The notes under the pieces were generated by a model. That model worked only from the letters and a program-made list of their open reading frames with translations. It was not told the origin of the DNA and did no database searches. From contig NC_017834.1 of assembly GCF_000260715.1 (NCBI RefSeq), positions 1,364,001 to 1,428,000 on the forward strand: a DNA stretch of 64,000 nt, in the 5' to 3' direction. Both the position numbers and the translations under genes were made by a program. The stretch's first letter is position 1, and every line of letters starts with the position of its first letter. Positions 53,301-61,555 of this stretch are shown one piece after another. The DNA comes from Bifidobacterium animalis subsp. animalis ATCC 25527 (GTDB lineage: Bacteria > Actinomycetota > Actinomycetes > Actinomycetales > Bifidobacteriaceae).

Positions 53301-54397
53301 ACTCCCCCGCACAGGTTGACGGAGGCGTGTGGCCGGATTTCGCGCACGTGTTCACGCAGGCCGCCATCGAGGTGGTCGGGGCGCAGATTCACCCGGAGGT
53401 GCTCGATGGCCTCGCCGACAAGCTGCCGCCATACCTGCGCATGAATTTCGTGATCGAGCAGCCGAAGCCTCGGCCGAAGCGTGCCCACCGCCGCCGTTCG
53501 TACGACGATGGCGTGGTGGTGCTCGGCACAGGCAAGTCGCTGGTCGAGCTACAGCGCCAGTTTGCCGAACAGGCGCAGGAATCCGCACGCAAAATCGTGC
53601 ACCGGCAGGCTCAGAAGGCCGCCGAGCAGGGGCAGGTGGTGGCCGAGGCGGATCTGCTGCGCAAAGCCGGTGCCACCACGGAGGCGCGTGAGGAGATGCT
53701 CTGGCGAGGGGCGCTCGATCGGCTGCGCCTGCCCGCCGAACGCATCTCGTCACGCTGGCTCGGTGCCGAGGCCCTCATGCTCGCATCGGCGCCGTATTCG
53801 ACCACAAAGGCGCTCGCCGACGACCTGCAGTTGCAGACGGTGAAGCGATTGCTGCCAGATATTGCGAAACTGAGCTCCGACGAGGCGTTGAGCGAGGCCG
53901 TGGATGGCGTCAAGGAAGTGTTCGAGGACGCCGTGTATGAGGTGGCCAAGGACGCGATCGAGGTGCTGCGGGCCTATGCGCAGGTAGACAAGGCGGTCAG
54001 CGGCAAGGCCGACCTGCCCATGCTCTCGGTGCTGCAGTCGGTGCGCGAACACATCGCCACACTCGTGCATCCCGGTTTCATCGGTGCCACGCCGCCCGAT
54101 TCATTCCGCAGACTGCCGGTCTACCTGCAGGCCGACATGAGCAGACTCTCCAAGGCGAAAACCGACAAGAACCGCGATGTGCGCTGGGCGTGGCAGGCCG
54201 ACGAAGCCAAGCAGATCGTCGACAAAGCGCTCGAAAAGGCACGCAAGGAGCCGGCCGGAGCCAAGCACGACGAGCTCATGGCCAAGGCGCTTAAGGCACG
54301 CTGGATGCTCGAGGAGTTCTACGTGTCGCTCTGGGCGCAAGAGCTCGGCACTCCTTACCCGGTAAGTGTGCAGCGCATCCAGAAAGCCTTGCGATAG
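50351..54397 (+). CDS. hrpA: ATP-dependent RNA helicase HrpA (DEAH box)
   Basis: A 1348-residue helicase. Walker A GQTGSGKT is at 32-39, the DEAH motif in IIIDEAHERSLN, SATID is motif III, and the C-terminal motifs TNVAETSLTVPG and QRSGRCGRIADG are in order. Winged-helix, ratchet and OB domains follow, then a long C-terminal region of the HrpA type, which is why the chain is so much longer than HrpB. It unwinds RNA and acts in ribosome rescue and mRNA metabolism. The start at 50351 has a weak Shine-Dalgarno sequence (CAGAAAG); the frame upstream overlaps the methyltransferase 3' end. It ends in a strong terminator. Confidence 0.94.
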   Translation: MKFEYPDQLPVSAAREAIANAVRSSQVVIISGQTGSGKTTQLPKILLELGRGSHGKQIVHTQPRRLAARTVAERIADEMGVHLGDEIGYQVRFTDESSPKTRLRVVTDGILLAQIQRDPKLTRYDTIIIDEAHERSLNIDFLLGYLTALLPLRRDLKLIITSATIDSVKFQKHFEDALHTKVPVIEVSGRTYPVTICYEPLGGTPALMRHVPGFADGTSGDDITNPDAEAMDMPTAVARACTELAILSTHDQGPRDILVFASGERDIRDFEQALRHHFGPRAADMRRPDAIEIVPLFARLSAKEQHRVFEPHTHQRIVIATNVAETSLTVPGIRYVVDPGNARISRYSKQAKVQRLPIEPISQASADQRSGRCGRIADGIAIRLYSSEDYESRPRFTEPEILRTSLGAVVLHMLSVGVAKTAEDITDFGFIDPPDIKAVSDGINELTELRAISRKRGVMQLTHTGRQLARIPIDVRLGRMVIEAGRSTTPNTLAAVLVVVAFLSLQDPRERPEEKREDADRIHNRYADETSDFLTALNIWDRAYGADGEMSSHALRRLCKTEYLHFLRMRQWRDLVSQLRELCRELKFNVGEPIPVSRPPREIRELPINQQAAHSLACSWDSQGIHTSMLAGLLSMMGMQVVHEPKASDFTGLKGAARARAMKRAQKMAKNDYLGARGTHFAIFPASALSKSTPSWVMSTELVQTSRLWARYCAAIDPAWAEPLAGNLTRTTYANPHWSASRGSAVAESNVLLYGLPIVQGRTVQWGRINPLEARDFLIRQGLVEGEIQQRFAHDEFIDANRAVIEEAQEESNRTRQVAQTVSDEDLYDFYNEVIPNTVTCVADLAKWWKGEFEAHPHLLDFDPSKVERLLDQESVSMEDFPDHWVTVGSDERVIELRLSYVYDTHDPADGVTVHIPLGVLSRISAPQFSWNVPGLRHELIVAMIKALPKALRVQFVPAPDTATKIEDWIDSHFESDPGSGTLDSPAQVDGGVWPDFAHVFTQAAIEVVGAQIHPEVLDGLADKLPPYLRMNFVIEQPKPRPKRAHRRRSYDDGVVVLGTGKSLVELQRQFAEQAQESARKIVHRQAQKAAEQGQVVAEADLLRKAGATTEAREEMLWRGALDRLRLPAERISSRWLGAEALMLASAPYSTTKALADDLQLQTVKRLLPDIAKLSSDEALSEAVDGVKEVFEDAVYEVAKDAIEVLRAYAQVDKAVSGKADLPMLSVLQSVREHIATLVHPGFIGATPPDSFRRLPVYLQADMSRLSKAKTDKNRDVRWAWQADEAKQIVDKALEKARKEPAGAKHDELMAKALKARWMLEEFYVSLWAQELGTPYPVSVQRIQKALR

Positions 54398-54421
54398 TGT
54401 CCCCCATGTGCATGCATATGC

Positions 54422-54468
54422 AAGCGGCGGGGTGTTCCGAATCACATTCGGAACACCCCGCCGCTTTT
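54422..54468. terminator. Bidirectional terminator between hrpA and glnA
   Basis: A perfect 20-bp stem (54422-54441 with 54447-54466) with a 5-nt loop lies between convergent genes. TTTC follows on the plus strand. Confidence 0.9.
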
Positions 54469-54491
54469 CTCGGCATATTCGCATCGACAGC

Positions 54492-55829
54492 TCAGAGCTT
54501 GGCCAAGTACTTCTTGAGCTCGAAGGGCGTCACCTGGCTGCGGTACTCCTCCCATTCCTTGCGCTTGTTACGCAGGAAGAACTCGAAGAGATGCTCGCCG
54601 AGCACATCGGCCACGAAATCGGATTTCTCCATGATCTTCAGGGCCTCGTCCAGCGACTCGGGCAGTGGCTGAATGCCCATCGCCTGGCGTTCGGCGTCGG
54701 TGAGCTCCCACACGTCGTCGCTCGTAGGCTCGCCCAAGGTCATCTTCTTTTCGATGCCGTCGAGACCTGCCGCCAGCAGCACCGAATAGGCAAGGTACGG
54801 GTTCGCTCCCGGATCGAGCGCGCGGAACTCGATGCGCGCGGAATTGCCCTTGCCTGGCTTGTACTGTGGAATGCGAAGCAGGGCCGAACGGTTGTTGTGT
54901 CCCCAGCAGATGTAGCTCGGGGCCTCATTGCCTCCCCACAGACGCTTGTAGGAGTTCACGTACTGGTCGGTGACGGCGCAGATCTCGGCGGCATGGTGCA
55001 GAATGCCAGCAGCGAACTGACGGGCCGTCAGCGACATGTTGAATTCCTGACCGGCCTCGTAGAACGCGTTCGCATCGCCTTCGAACAGGCTCAGGTGCGT
55101 GTGCATGCCCGAACCCGGCGCGTCCGCGAGCGGCTTGGGCATAAAGCTCGCATGGATGCCACGTTCGAGGGAGATCTCTTTGACCACCGTGCGGAAGGTC
55201 ATGATGTTGTCGGCAATCGTCAACGCATCGGCATACCGCAGATCGATCTCATTCTGACCGGGACCCGCCTCGTGATGCGAGTATTCGACCGAGATGCCCA
55301 TCTGCTCGAGCATGTTGACGGTGGCGCGGCGGAAATCCATGCCTGGGCTGCGCGGCACATGGTCGAAATAGCCGCCCTGATCGATCGGCACAGGGGTCTT
55401 GGACCAGTCGTCCTGCTTCTCGAACAGGTAGAACTCGATTTCGGGATGCACGTAGAACGTGAAGCCCTTCTCCTTGGCCTTCGACAGCGAGCGCTTGAGC
55501 ACATGGCGTGGGTCGGAGAGCGACGGCTCTCCCTCCGGAGTGAGCACGTCGCAGAACATACGCGCCGTGCCCTGTGGACCTCCGCGCCACGGCAGAATCT
55601 GGAAGGTGCTCGGATCGGGCTTGACGATCATGTCGTCTTCGGACACACGCGTCATGCCCTCGATCGCGGAGCCATCGAAACCAATGCCCTCCTCGAATGC
55701 GGCCTCCAGCTCTGCAGGCGCGATGGCCACTGATTTCAATGTTCCCAATACATCCGTGAACCACAGGCGAATGAAGCGAACATCGCGTTCCTCAACGGTT
55801 CGGAGCGCAAATTCTTGTTGTTTGTCCAT
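54492..55829 (-). CDS. glnA: Glutamine synthetase type I (non-adenylylated, alpha-like)
   Basis: A 445-residue GS. The beta-grasp start (VRFIRLWFTDVLGTLKSVAI), the metal-binding HPEIEFYLF segment, YSHHEAGPGQNEIDLRYADA, the ATP site MPKPLADAPGSGMHTHLSL and the flap glutamate region RIEFRALDPGANPYLAYSVL are all present. The C-terminal loop with the adenylylated tyrosine of the beta subtype is not found. Length and ending match the Bacillus type, so activity is probably feedback-controlled, not covalently modified. It makes glutamine from glutamate and ammonia. The start is ATG 55829; the frame to 55847 adds six residues. GGGGTGCT precedes the start. It is divergent from the DUF2252 gene. Confidence 0.93.
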   Translation of the reverse strand: MDKQQEFALRTVEERDVRFIRLWFTDVLGTLKSVAIAPAELEAAFEEGIGFDGSAIEGMTRVSEDDMIVKPDPSTFQILPWRGGPQGTARMFCDVLTPEGEPSLSDPRHVLKRSLSKAKEKGFTFYVHPEIEFYLFEKQDDWSKTPVPIDQGGYFDHVPRSPGMDFRRATVNMLEQMGISVEYSHHEAGPGQNEIDLRYADALTIADNIMTFRTVVKEISLERGIHASFMPKPLADAPGSGMHTHLSLFEGDANAFYEAGQEFNMSLTARQFAAGILHHAAEICAVTDQYVNSYKRLWGGNEAPSYICWGHNNRSALLRIPQYKPGKGNSARIEFRALDPGANPYLAYSVLLAAGLDGIEKKMTLGEPTSDDVWELTDAERQAMGIQPLPESLDEALKIMEKSDFVADVLGEHLFEFFLRNKRKEWEEYRSQVTPFELKKYLAKL

Positions 55830-55955
55830 AGCACCCCATCGTTTCAAACCGATGTTACGGCACGCGTTAACAGACGGTATGTGGACACCGCATCGACATA
55901 CGGACGGAATCCGTACGGAATGCCGTATAAACGCGGATTGTGTCTGCCCGCGCGG

Positions 55956-55961
55956 TATTGT
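55956..55961 (+). promoter_or_regulatory. -10 element of a probable leaderless DUF2252 mRNA
   Basis: TATTGT ends 6 nt before the ATG at 55968. No Shine-Dalgarno sequence lies between, the same geometry as at ybaK and dtd. Confidence 0.4.
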
Positions 55962-55967
55962 GCAAGT

Positions 55968-57413
55968 ATGAGCGATGGAAATCTCGTAGAGTCAAGCGAA
56001 GCGCATCCGATGTTCGACATGAGCGCGTGGACGGAGTTCAAGGACCCCGAGGATCGCACGAACGCCGGTCTCAAACTCCGCGAACGCTTCCCGCTCTCCT
56101 CGCATGCCGTATGGCGCGTGCGCACGAAGCGCCGTGACGTGATCGGTCTGCTCGAGGAGCAGAACAAGATGCGCGTTCCCGACCTGGTGCCGCTGCGGTT
56201 CAAGCGCATGAGCGCAAACGCCTTCACCTTCTACCGAGGGGGCGCGGCGATCATGGCGAACGATCTCGCCCGCACCCCTACCACCTGCATTCCGGTGCAG
56301 TGCATAGGCGATGCGCACATAGGCAACTTCGGCATCTTCTATTCGCCGTCCAAACGTCTCGTGTTCGACATCAACGACTTCGACGAGACGGCCACAGGCC
56401 CATGGGAATGGGATATCAAGCGACTTGCCGTTTCGGTGGAGATTGCGGGGCGCAACATAGGGCTCAAGGAGAAGGAGCGTCATGATGCCGTCTACCGCTG
56501 CGTGAAACAGTACCGTGAAACATTACGGAAATTCTCGCAGATGGGTTTCCTTGACACGTGGTACACCCATTTCGATGTGGAAGACAGCCTCGCCCATCTG
56601 GAGAAGGCGATGAAAGCGAAGCCGTCGAAAACGTTGCACGGCGCCATAGCCAAGGCGCGTTCGAAGGACTCCAAGAAGGCAGCCAACAAGCTCACCTATC
56701 TCGACGGCAACCGACTCCGTTTCAAGACCGAGCCACCCGAGCTCGTGCAGATCAACGACATTCGCGGCTACGAGGACATCGATGCGCTGCGCGGCCGCCT
56801 GCGACAGCTGTTCGACACCTACCGCGATTCGCTGTATGAGGACCGTCGCCATGTGCTCGAACAGTACCATTATCAGGACACAGCGCGCAAAGTGGTCGGC
56901 GTCGGTTCCGTTGGCACCCGCTGCTGGATCAGCGCGTTCATAGGCCGTGACATAGACGACCCGCTCATTCTGCAGATGAAGGAGGCGGTGGCCAGCGTGC
57001 TGGCCAAATACGTGGGCCACTCCCCCTACAGCACGCACGGTGAGCGCGTGATCCAAGGTCAGAAGCTCGTGCAGTCGACCGCCGACATTCTGCTCGGGTG
57101 GTCGCAGTTCGTGGCCAACGATGGTCTGCCGCGCGACTATTACGTGCGACAGCTGTGGAATGGCAAGGGTTCCATTGATCTTGACACGCTGCATGCGGAT
57201 TCGTTGAGCAATCTGGGTTCGCTGTGTGCGTGGTGTCTCGCCCATGCGCATGCGCGCAGCGGCGACAGCATGGCGATCAGCGGGTATTTGGGCGACAGCG
57301 ACGAATTCGAGACGGCGATGATGAGCTTCTGCGATTCATACGCCGACCAGAACGAAGACGATTTCGAGCTGTTCACCCAACTCATCGCATCCGGTGAGCT
57401 CCCTTGCGCATAG
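55968..57413 (+). CDS. DUF2252 family protein
   Basis: A 481-residue protein of a widespread but uncharacterised family. The N-terminal RFKRMSANAFTFYRGGAAIM and the core motif CIGDAHIGNFGIF with DINDFDETATGPWEWDIKR are its signature. These resemble the catalytic and metal loops of protein-kinase-like phosphotransferases, which suggests a nucleotide-dependent enzyme, but no substrate is known. The frame begins before 55968, but that ATG is the first with a full domain, and TATTGT lies 6 nt upstream of it. It stands alone between glnA and hisA. Confidence 0.85.
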   Translation: MSDGNLVESSEAHPMFDMSAWTEFKDPEDRTNAGLKLRERFPLSSHAVWRVRTKRRDVIGLLEEQNKMRVPDLVPLRFKRMSANAFTFYRGGAAIMANDLARTPTTCIPVQCIGDAHIGNFGIFYSPSKRLVFDINDFDETATGPWEWDIKRLAVSVEIAGRNIGLKEKERHDAVYRCVKQYRETLRKFSQMGFLDTWYTHFDVEDSLAHLEKAMKAKPSKTLHGAIAKARSKDSKKAANKLTYLDGNRLRFKTEPPELVQINDIRGYEDIDALRGRLRQLFDTYRDSLYEDRRHVLEQYHYQDTARKVVGVGSVGTRCWISAFIGRDIDDPLILQMKEAVASVLAKYVGHSPYSTHGERVIQGQKLVQSTADILLGWSQFVANDGLPRDYYVRQLWNGKGSIDLDTLHADSLSNLGSLCAWCLAHAHARSGDSMAISGYLGDSDEFETAMMSFCDSYADQNEDDFELFTQLIASGELPCA

Positions 57414-57463
57414 CCTGTTATGCGGTGACGCAAACAACTCGAATACATATATGACATATATGA

Positions 57464-57515
57464 AGTGCGTCAATGGAGACATTTTCCGGCAGAAAGATGT
57501 CCCCATTGACGCACT
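57464..57515. terminator. Terminator between the DUF2252 gene and hisA
   Basis: A perfect 13-bp outer stem (57464-57476 with 57503-57515) continues past an A-C mismatch into a 5-bp inner stem. Weak T-richness occurs on both sides; it lies between convergent genes. Confidence 0.7.
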
Positions 57516-57539
57516 ATTCAATTGGCGCACTGTGCAATA

Positions 57540-58268
57540 TCACGCATTGGCTACAGCAAGTGCCTCCTCGAGCGTGAAGGCGCCCGCGTAGAGGCTCTTG
57601 CCCAGAATCGCGGAGTCGACGCCGAGCGGCAGCAGCTCCTTGATGGCACGAAGATCGTCGAGCTTCGAGATGCCGCCGGAGGCGGTCACTCTGGCCTCGG
57701 TGCGCTCGGCCACTTCACGCAACAGATCGATGTTCGGCCCGCTCATCATGCCGTCGCGGGTCACGTCGGTGACCACGTAGCGCGAGCAGCCGGCGTCGTC
57801 GAGGAATCGCATCGTCTCGAACAGGTCACCGCCCTCCTTCACCCAGCCGCGGGCGGCAAGCGTATGCCCACGCACATCGAGGCCAACGGCCACCTTGTCA
57901 CCGTATTTGTCGATCACGCGGGCCGTCCACTCCGGATTCTCCAGTGCGGCGGTACCGATGTTCACGCGTGCGGCGCCCGCGTCGAGCGCGGCATCCAGAG
58001 AGGCATCGTCACGCACGCCGCCCGACATCTCGATGTTCACCTTGTCTCCGAGCTGCCTGACGATCTCACGCAATTGGGCGCGGTTGTTCCCCGTGCCGAA
58101 GGCGGCGTCGAGATCGACCAAGTGGATCCATTGTGCTCCGGCCTCCACCCACGTGCGTGCAGCGTCGAGCGGCGAGCCGTAGTCCGTCTCCGAACCGGAC
58201 TCACCCTGACGTAAACGGACGGCCTTGCCGTCACGGACGTCAACGGCCGGCAACAAAGTCAGTGACAT
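57540..58268 (-). CDS. priA: Phosphoribosyl isomerase A (HisA/PriA)
   Basis: A 242-residue TIM-barrel isomerase. The catalytic aspartates are in [20 protein letters not shown] and [14 protein letters not shown], with phosphate-binding glycines in [12 protein letters not shown] and [12 protein letters not shown]. In actinobacteria this protein does both the HisA step and the TrpF step of tryptophan synthesis. Dual activity is assumed from the family; it is not provable here. It is the last gene of the histidine operon, 47 nt past hisH, with GGGG before the ATG. Confidence 0.9.
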   Translation of the reverse strand: MSLTLLPAVDVRDGKAVRLRQGESGSETDYGSPLDAARTWVEAGAQWIHLVDLDAAFGTGNNRAQLREIVRQLGDKVNIEMSGGVRDDASLDAALDAGAARVNIGTAALENPEWTARVIDKYGDKVAVGLDVRGHTLAARGWVKEGGDLFETMRFLDDAGCSRYVVTDVTRDGMMSGPNIDLLREVAERTEARVTASGGISKLDDLRAIKELLPLGVDSAILGKSLYAGAFTLEEALAVANA

Positions 58269-58315
58269 GTTCTACCCCAATCTGGAATCTGAAAATATGG
58301 CAAATAACAACACAA

Positions 58316-58963
58316 CTAGAGTATGGCGGCCCAGTTCGTGAGCAGTCTGGCACCTGCCTGCGCGGACTTCTCCGGGTGGAACTGCGTGGCGAACAGAGGT
58401 CCGCGCTCATAGCTGGCCACGAAATGGCTACGGCTGTAATCGCAGAACGCCACTTTCTGCTCGGCATCGCCGAGGTCGATGTCGAACTGCGTCAAATCCG
58501 CGGGGGCCGCGGTGAAAGCGGCGTAGGAGTGCACGAAATAGAACCGTTCACCCTCCACGCCATTGAGCAGCACGGAGCCTTCGGGGGCATCGACGGTATC
58601 CCATCCCATGTGGGGCACCACGTCGGCATCGAGTCTGCTCACCTCGCCGTCAATGAGCTGCAGCCCAGGCGTGTCAAGGTCATGCTCGGTGCCACGGGTG
58701 AACATGATCTGCTCGCCCACGCACACGCCGAGCACCGGGCGCCCCGCACGCAGACGGTCGTAGATCACGTTGTCGCCATTCACCTTGCGCAGTCCCTGCA
58801 TGCAGGCACCGAATGCGCCCACGCCCGGCACGACGAGCCCGTCGGCCTCCAAGGCCTTGCGGTAGTCGGAGGTGAGCGTGACGTCAAGGTCCTGATTGGC
58901 GAGCGCGCGCATCATGGAGCGCACATTGCCGAACCCATAATCAAACACGACTACAGATTTCAT
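58316..58963 (-). CDS. hisH: Imidazole glycerol phosphate synthase, glutaminase subunit
   Basis: A 215-residue class I glutamine amidotransferase. The catalytic cysteine is in PVLGVCVGEQIMF, and the His-Glu pair is in ATQFHPEKSAQAG. It supplies ammonia to HisF. hisF is not within this window. The ATG at 58963 (MKSVVVFDYGFGN) is preceded by GAAAGTGAG; an earlier frame to 59017 overlaps the preceding gene and is rejected. Confidence 0.94.
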   Translation of the reverse strand: MKSVVVFDYGFGNVRSMMRALANQDLDVTLTSDYRKALEADGLVVPGVGAFGACMQGLRKVNGDNVIYDRLRAGRPVLGVCVGEQIMFTRGTEHDLDTPGLQLIDGEVSRLDADVVPHMGWDTVDAPEGSVLLNGVEGERFYFVHSYAAFTAAPADLTQFDIDLGDAEQKVAFCDYSRSHFVASYERGPLFATQFHPEKSAQAGARLLTNWAAIL

Positions 58964-58994
58964 AATCTCACTTTCTTCCCTGTGCCCCGTGCAC

Positions 58995-59744
58995 TCAGTC
59001 AATCGACGAGCCGTCACGCCCGAAGTTCGTATGCTCGGCGATGATTTTCAATGCATGGTCGTGATCCAGATCCGCGGAATTGACAATCCTCACACCCTGC
59101 TGCGCGAGCGCATCGACTGTGGTGAGTCCGAGCATGAGATCCTCCACGAAATGCGCGAGCGTCTCCAGCACGAACGGCGGCGGCAGTTCCGCGTCCTCGG
59201 CGGTGCCGTTCGCATAGGGAACGGCGGTCATCTTGTCGGCGCGATCCACGAGCAACAGCACGCTTAGCCCCGCCACCACTTCGGTGAGGTCCTTCGCGGC
59301 CGCCTCGGGACCGTCCCCGTTGAGATTGCGCAGCACTGCCACCGCCCCCTCATGCGAATCGATGCATTGCGCGGTGATGTCGGCGAGCGAGCAGAAGGCG
59401 GCGAGCAGATCGGCCGAGGTGAGGCGTGTGACCAGAATCGCACGCTTCGCCTTGTTGCCGAGAATCCCCTCGAGTTCGTCGTCGAAGCTTGTCTCGGCGT
59501 TCGCGTTCATGATCTGCGAGAATTCGTCGGACACGTCTTCGGGAGCGTTGCCGTCTTCCGATTCCCCGGTCGTGGATTCCCCGGCATCGTCGGTGCTCAC
59601 ATTCTGCTCGAGATTCGCAAGCTCCTGGTTGAGGCTTTCCATCTCACGTGCGAGATCCGGGTCGCTTTCGAAGGCCCAGAACGCGTCGTTTTCGTCGCCG
59701 GGGTTATCGGGATTGTTGGGATTTCGCTTGTCGTCGTCTGACAT
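58995..59744 (-). CDS. Hypothetical protein in the histidine operon
   Basis: A 249-residue protein without a recognised domain. Residues 1-75 are acidic, rich in Asn, Asp, Glu and Pro, and probably unstructured. From about 80 to 249 it appears helical, with ILVTRLTSADLLAAFCSLAD and ALAQQGVRIVNSADLDHD as example segments. There is no signal peptide or strong transmembrane segment. Its ATG shares one nucleotide with the hisB stop (TGATG) and hisH follows 31 nt later, so it is co-expressed with the pathway. It does not resemble any missing enzyme of histidine synthesis. Confidence 0.7.
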   Translation of the reverse strand: MSDDDKRNPNNPDNPGDENDAFWAFESDPDLAREMESLNQELANLEQNVSTDDAGESTTGESEDGNAPEDVSDEFSQIMNANAETSFDDELEGILGNKAKRAILVTRLTSADLLAAFCSLADITAQCIDSHEGAVAVLRNLNGDGPEAAAKDLTEVVAGLSVLLLVDRADKMTAVPYANGTAEDAELPPPFVLETLAHFVEDLMLGLTTVDALAQQGVRIVNSADLDHDHALKIIAEHTNFGRDGSSID

Positions 59745-60346
59745 CACAGCGCGCCCTTCGTGCTCGGAATCAGTCCCTGAATGCGGGGATCGGGTTCTAT
59801 GGCGAAGCGCAATGCGCGGGCGAGCGCCTTGAACTCCGCCTCTGCAATGTGGTGTGGGTCACGGCCGGCAATGAGATGCATGTGCAGGCAGATCTGCGCG
59901 TGGAAGGCGATCGATTCCATCACATGGCGTACAAGTGAGCCGGTGAAGTGGCCGCCGATCATTGCGTACTGGAAGCCTTCGGGTTCGCCCGAGCACACGC
60001 AGTATGGGCGCCCGGAGACGTCGACGACGGCTTTGGCGAGCGCCTCGTCGAGCGGCACTGTGGCATCGGCGAAGCGACGGATGCCGCGCTTGTCGCCGAG
60101 GGCCTGGCGCAACGCCTCCCCGAATACGATCGCCGTGTCCTCCACGGTATGATGGGCATCGATATCGGTGTCGCCGCTTGCCACGATGTTGAGATCGATG
60201 AGCGAATGCTTGCCCAGTGCCGTCATCATGTGATTGTAGAACGGCACAGTCGTTTCGATGTTCGTCTTGCCGGTGCCGTCAAGGTTGAGTTCGAGGTCGA
60301 TGCTGGATTCGCTGGTCTGGCGAACAATGTGCGCGGTGCGTGCCAT
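59744..60346 (-). CDS. hisB: Imidazoleglycerol-phosphate dehydratase
   Basis: A 200-residue single-function HisB (not fused to a phosphatase). The metal-binding motifs [16 protein letters not shown] (HHxxED) and [20 protein letters not shown] are both present. It removes water from imidazoleglycerol phosphate. GGAG lies 5 nt before the ATG. It follows hisC by 42 nt. Confidence 0.96.
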   Translation of the reverse strand: MARTAHIVRQTSESSIDLELNLDGTGKTNIETTVPFYNHMMTALGKHSLIDLNIVASGDTDIDAHHTVEDTAIVFGEALRQALGDKRGIRRFADATVPLDEALAKAVVDVSGRPYCVCSGEPEGFQYAMIGGHFTGSLVRHVMESIAFHAQICLHMHLIAGRDPHHIAEAEFKALARALRFAIEPDPRIQGLIPSTKGAL

Positions 60347-60388
60347 GTGTCTCCATGTCTCCTTTGCGGGTATACGTATGTCTGCAGC

Positions 60389-61555
60389 CTAGGCGTTCTC
60401 GACGGCGCGCATCGATTCGACGAGCGCCTCGCGGAATCGGCGCATCTCCTCGTCGGTGCCCATGCACACACGCAGCCAGCCTTCCGGCCCCACCACGCGA
60501 ATGAGCACGCCACGCTGGAGCATCTGGTCGAAGATGGCTCCGCGATTGTCGAAATGGCCGCCGAACAGCAGGAAATTCGACTGCGAGGGGGCGACTTCGA
60601 GTGGCTGGCCCTTATAGGTCTGTTCCTTGAGCCAAGCGGCGGTCTGCTCGCGAATCTCGCGCAGGTGGTCCACCTGGCTCAGCTGTTCCTTCGTATGATC
60701 GAAGGCCGCCAGCGCCACCGCCTGCGTCACGGCAGACAGGTGGTATGGCATGCGCACGATGCGCAGGCAGTCCACAATACCTTCGCTGGCCGCCAGATAG
60801 CCCACTCGGGCTCCCGCGAACGCGAATGCCTTGCTCATGGTGCGGCTCACGGCCAGATTGTCGTAGTCGTTGATGAGCGTCGTGGCCGACGGCGTGCCCG
60901 GGTTGCGGAATTCAATATAGGCCTCATCCACAACCACGATCGGGTGCACCCCATCGTGTGCACCAGCGACCTGAGCACTTTGGCAATGTTCGAGAATGCG
61001 CTTGAGATCGGTCATGGGCAGTTCGGTGCCGGTCGGATTGTTCGGGCTGGTGAGCACCACCATGGCCGGCTGGATCGCATCGATGTCCTCGATGGTACGG
61101 TCCACATCAAGGGTGAAGTCCGGCTTGCGGTGCGTGGTGTGCCAACTGGTGAACGTGTCGCGTGCATACTCGGGGTACATCGAATAGGCCGGGTCACAGC
61201 CCAGTGCGGCACGGCCAGGGCCTCCGAAAGCCTGAAACAGCTGGAGCATGATCTCGTTGGAGCCGTTGGCGCCCCACACCTGTTCCACCGTGAGCTGCGC
61301 CCCCGATTCCTCCTTGAGGTACTTGACGAAGGCCTCGCGCAGTCCGATGTGTTCGCGGTCCGGATAGCGGTTGAGTGTGGGCGCCACCTGCTTGACGCGC
61401 TCCACTATGCTGCGAACCACGGCGTGATCCGGCGGATACGGGTTCTCATTGACGTTCAGGCACACCGGGACGTCAAGCTGCGGGGCGCCGTAGGGCACCT
61501 CGCCAATGAGGTCGTTACGCAGTGGCAGATCCGCCGGAATCATCGCTTCGCTCAT
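60389..61555 (-). CDS. hisC: Histidinol-phosphate aminotransferase
   Basis: A 388-residue fold-type I PLP enzyme. The start NVNENPYPPD, the segment FGGPGRAALGCDPAYSMYPE, the substrate-binding PNNPTG motif and the PLP-lysine segment SRTMSKAFAFAGARVGYLAA are clear. It transfers an amino group from glutamate to imidazole acetol phosphate. Its ATG overlaps the hisD stop by the 4 nt ATGA. Confidence 0.95.
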   Translation of the reverse strand: MSEAMIPADLPLRNDLIGEVPYGAPQLDVPVCLNVNENPYPPDHAVVRSIVERVKQVAPTLNRYPDREHIGLREAFVKYLKEESGAQLTVEQVWGANGSNEIMLQLFQAFGGPGRAALGCDPAYSMYPEYARDTFTSWHTTHRKPDFTLDVDRTIEDIDAIQPAMVVLTSPNNPTGTELPMTDLKRILEHCQSAQVAGAHDGVHPIVVVDEAYIEFRNPGTPSATTLINDYDNLAVSRTMSKAFAFAGARVGYLAASEGIVDCLRIVRMPYHLSAVTQAVALAAFDHTKEQLSQVDHLREIREQTAAWLKEQTYKGQPLEVAPSQSNFLLFGGHFDNRGAIFDQMLQRGVLIRVVGPEGWLRVCMGTDEEMRRFREALVESMRAVENA

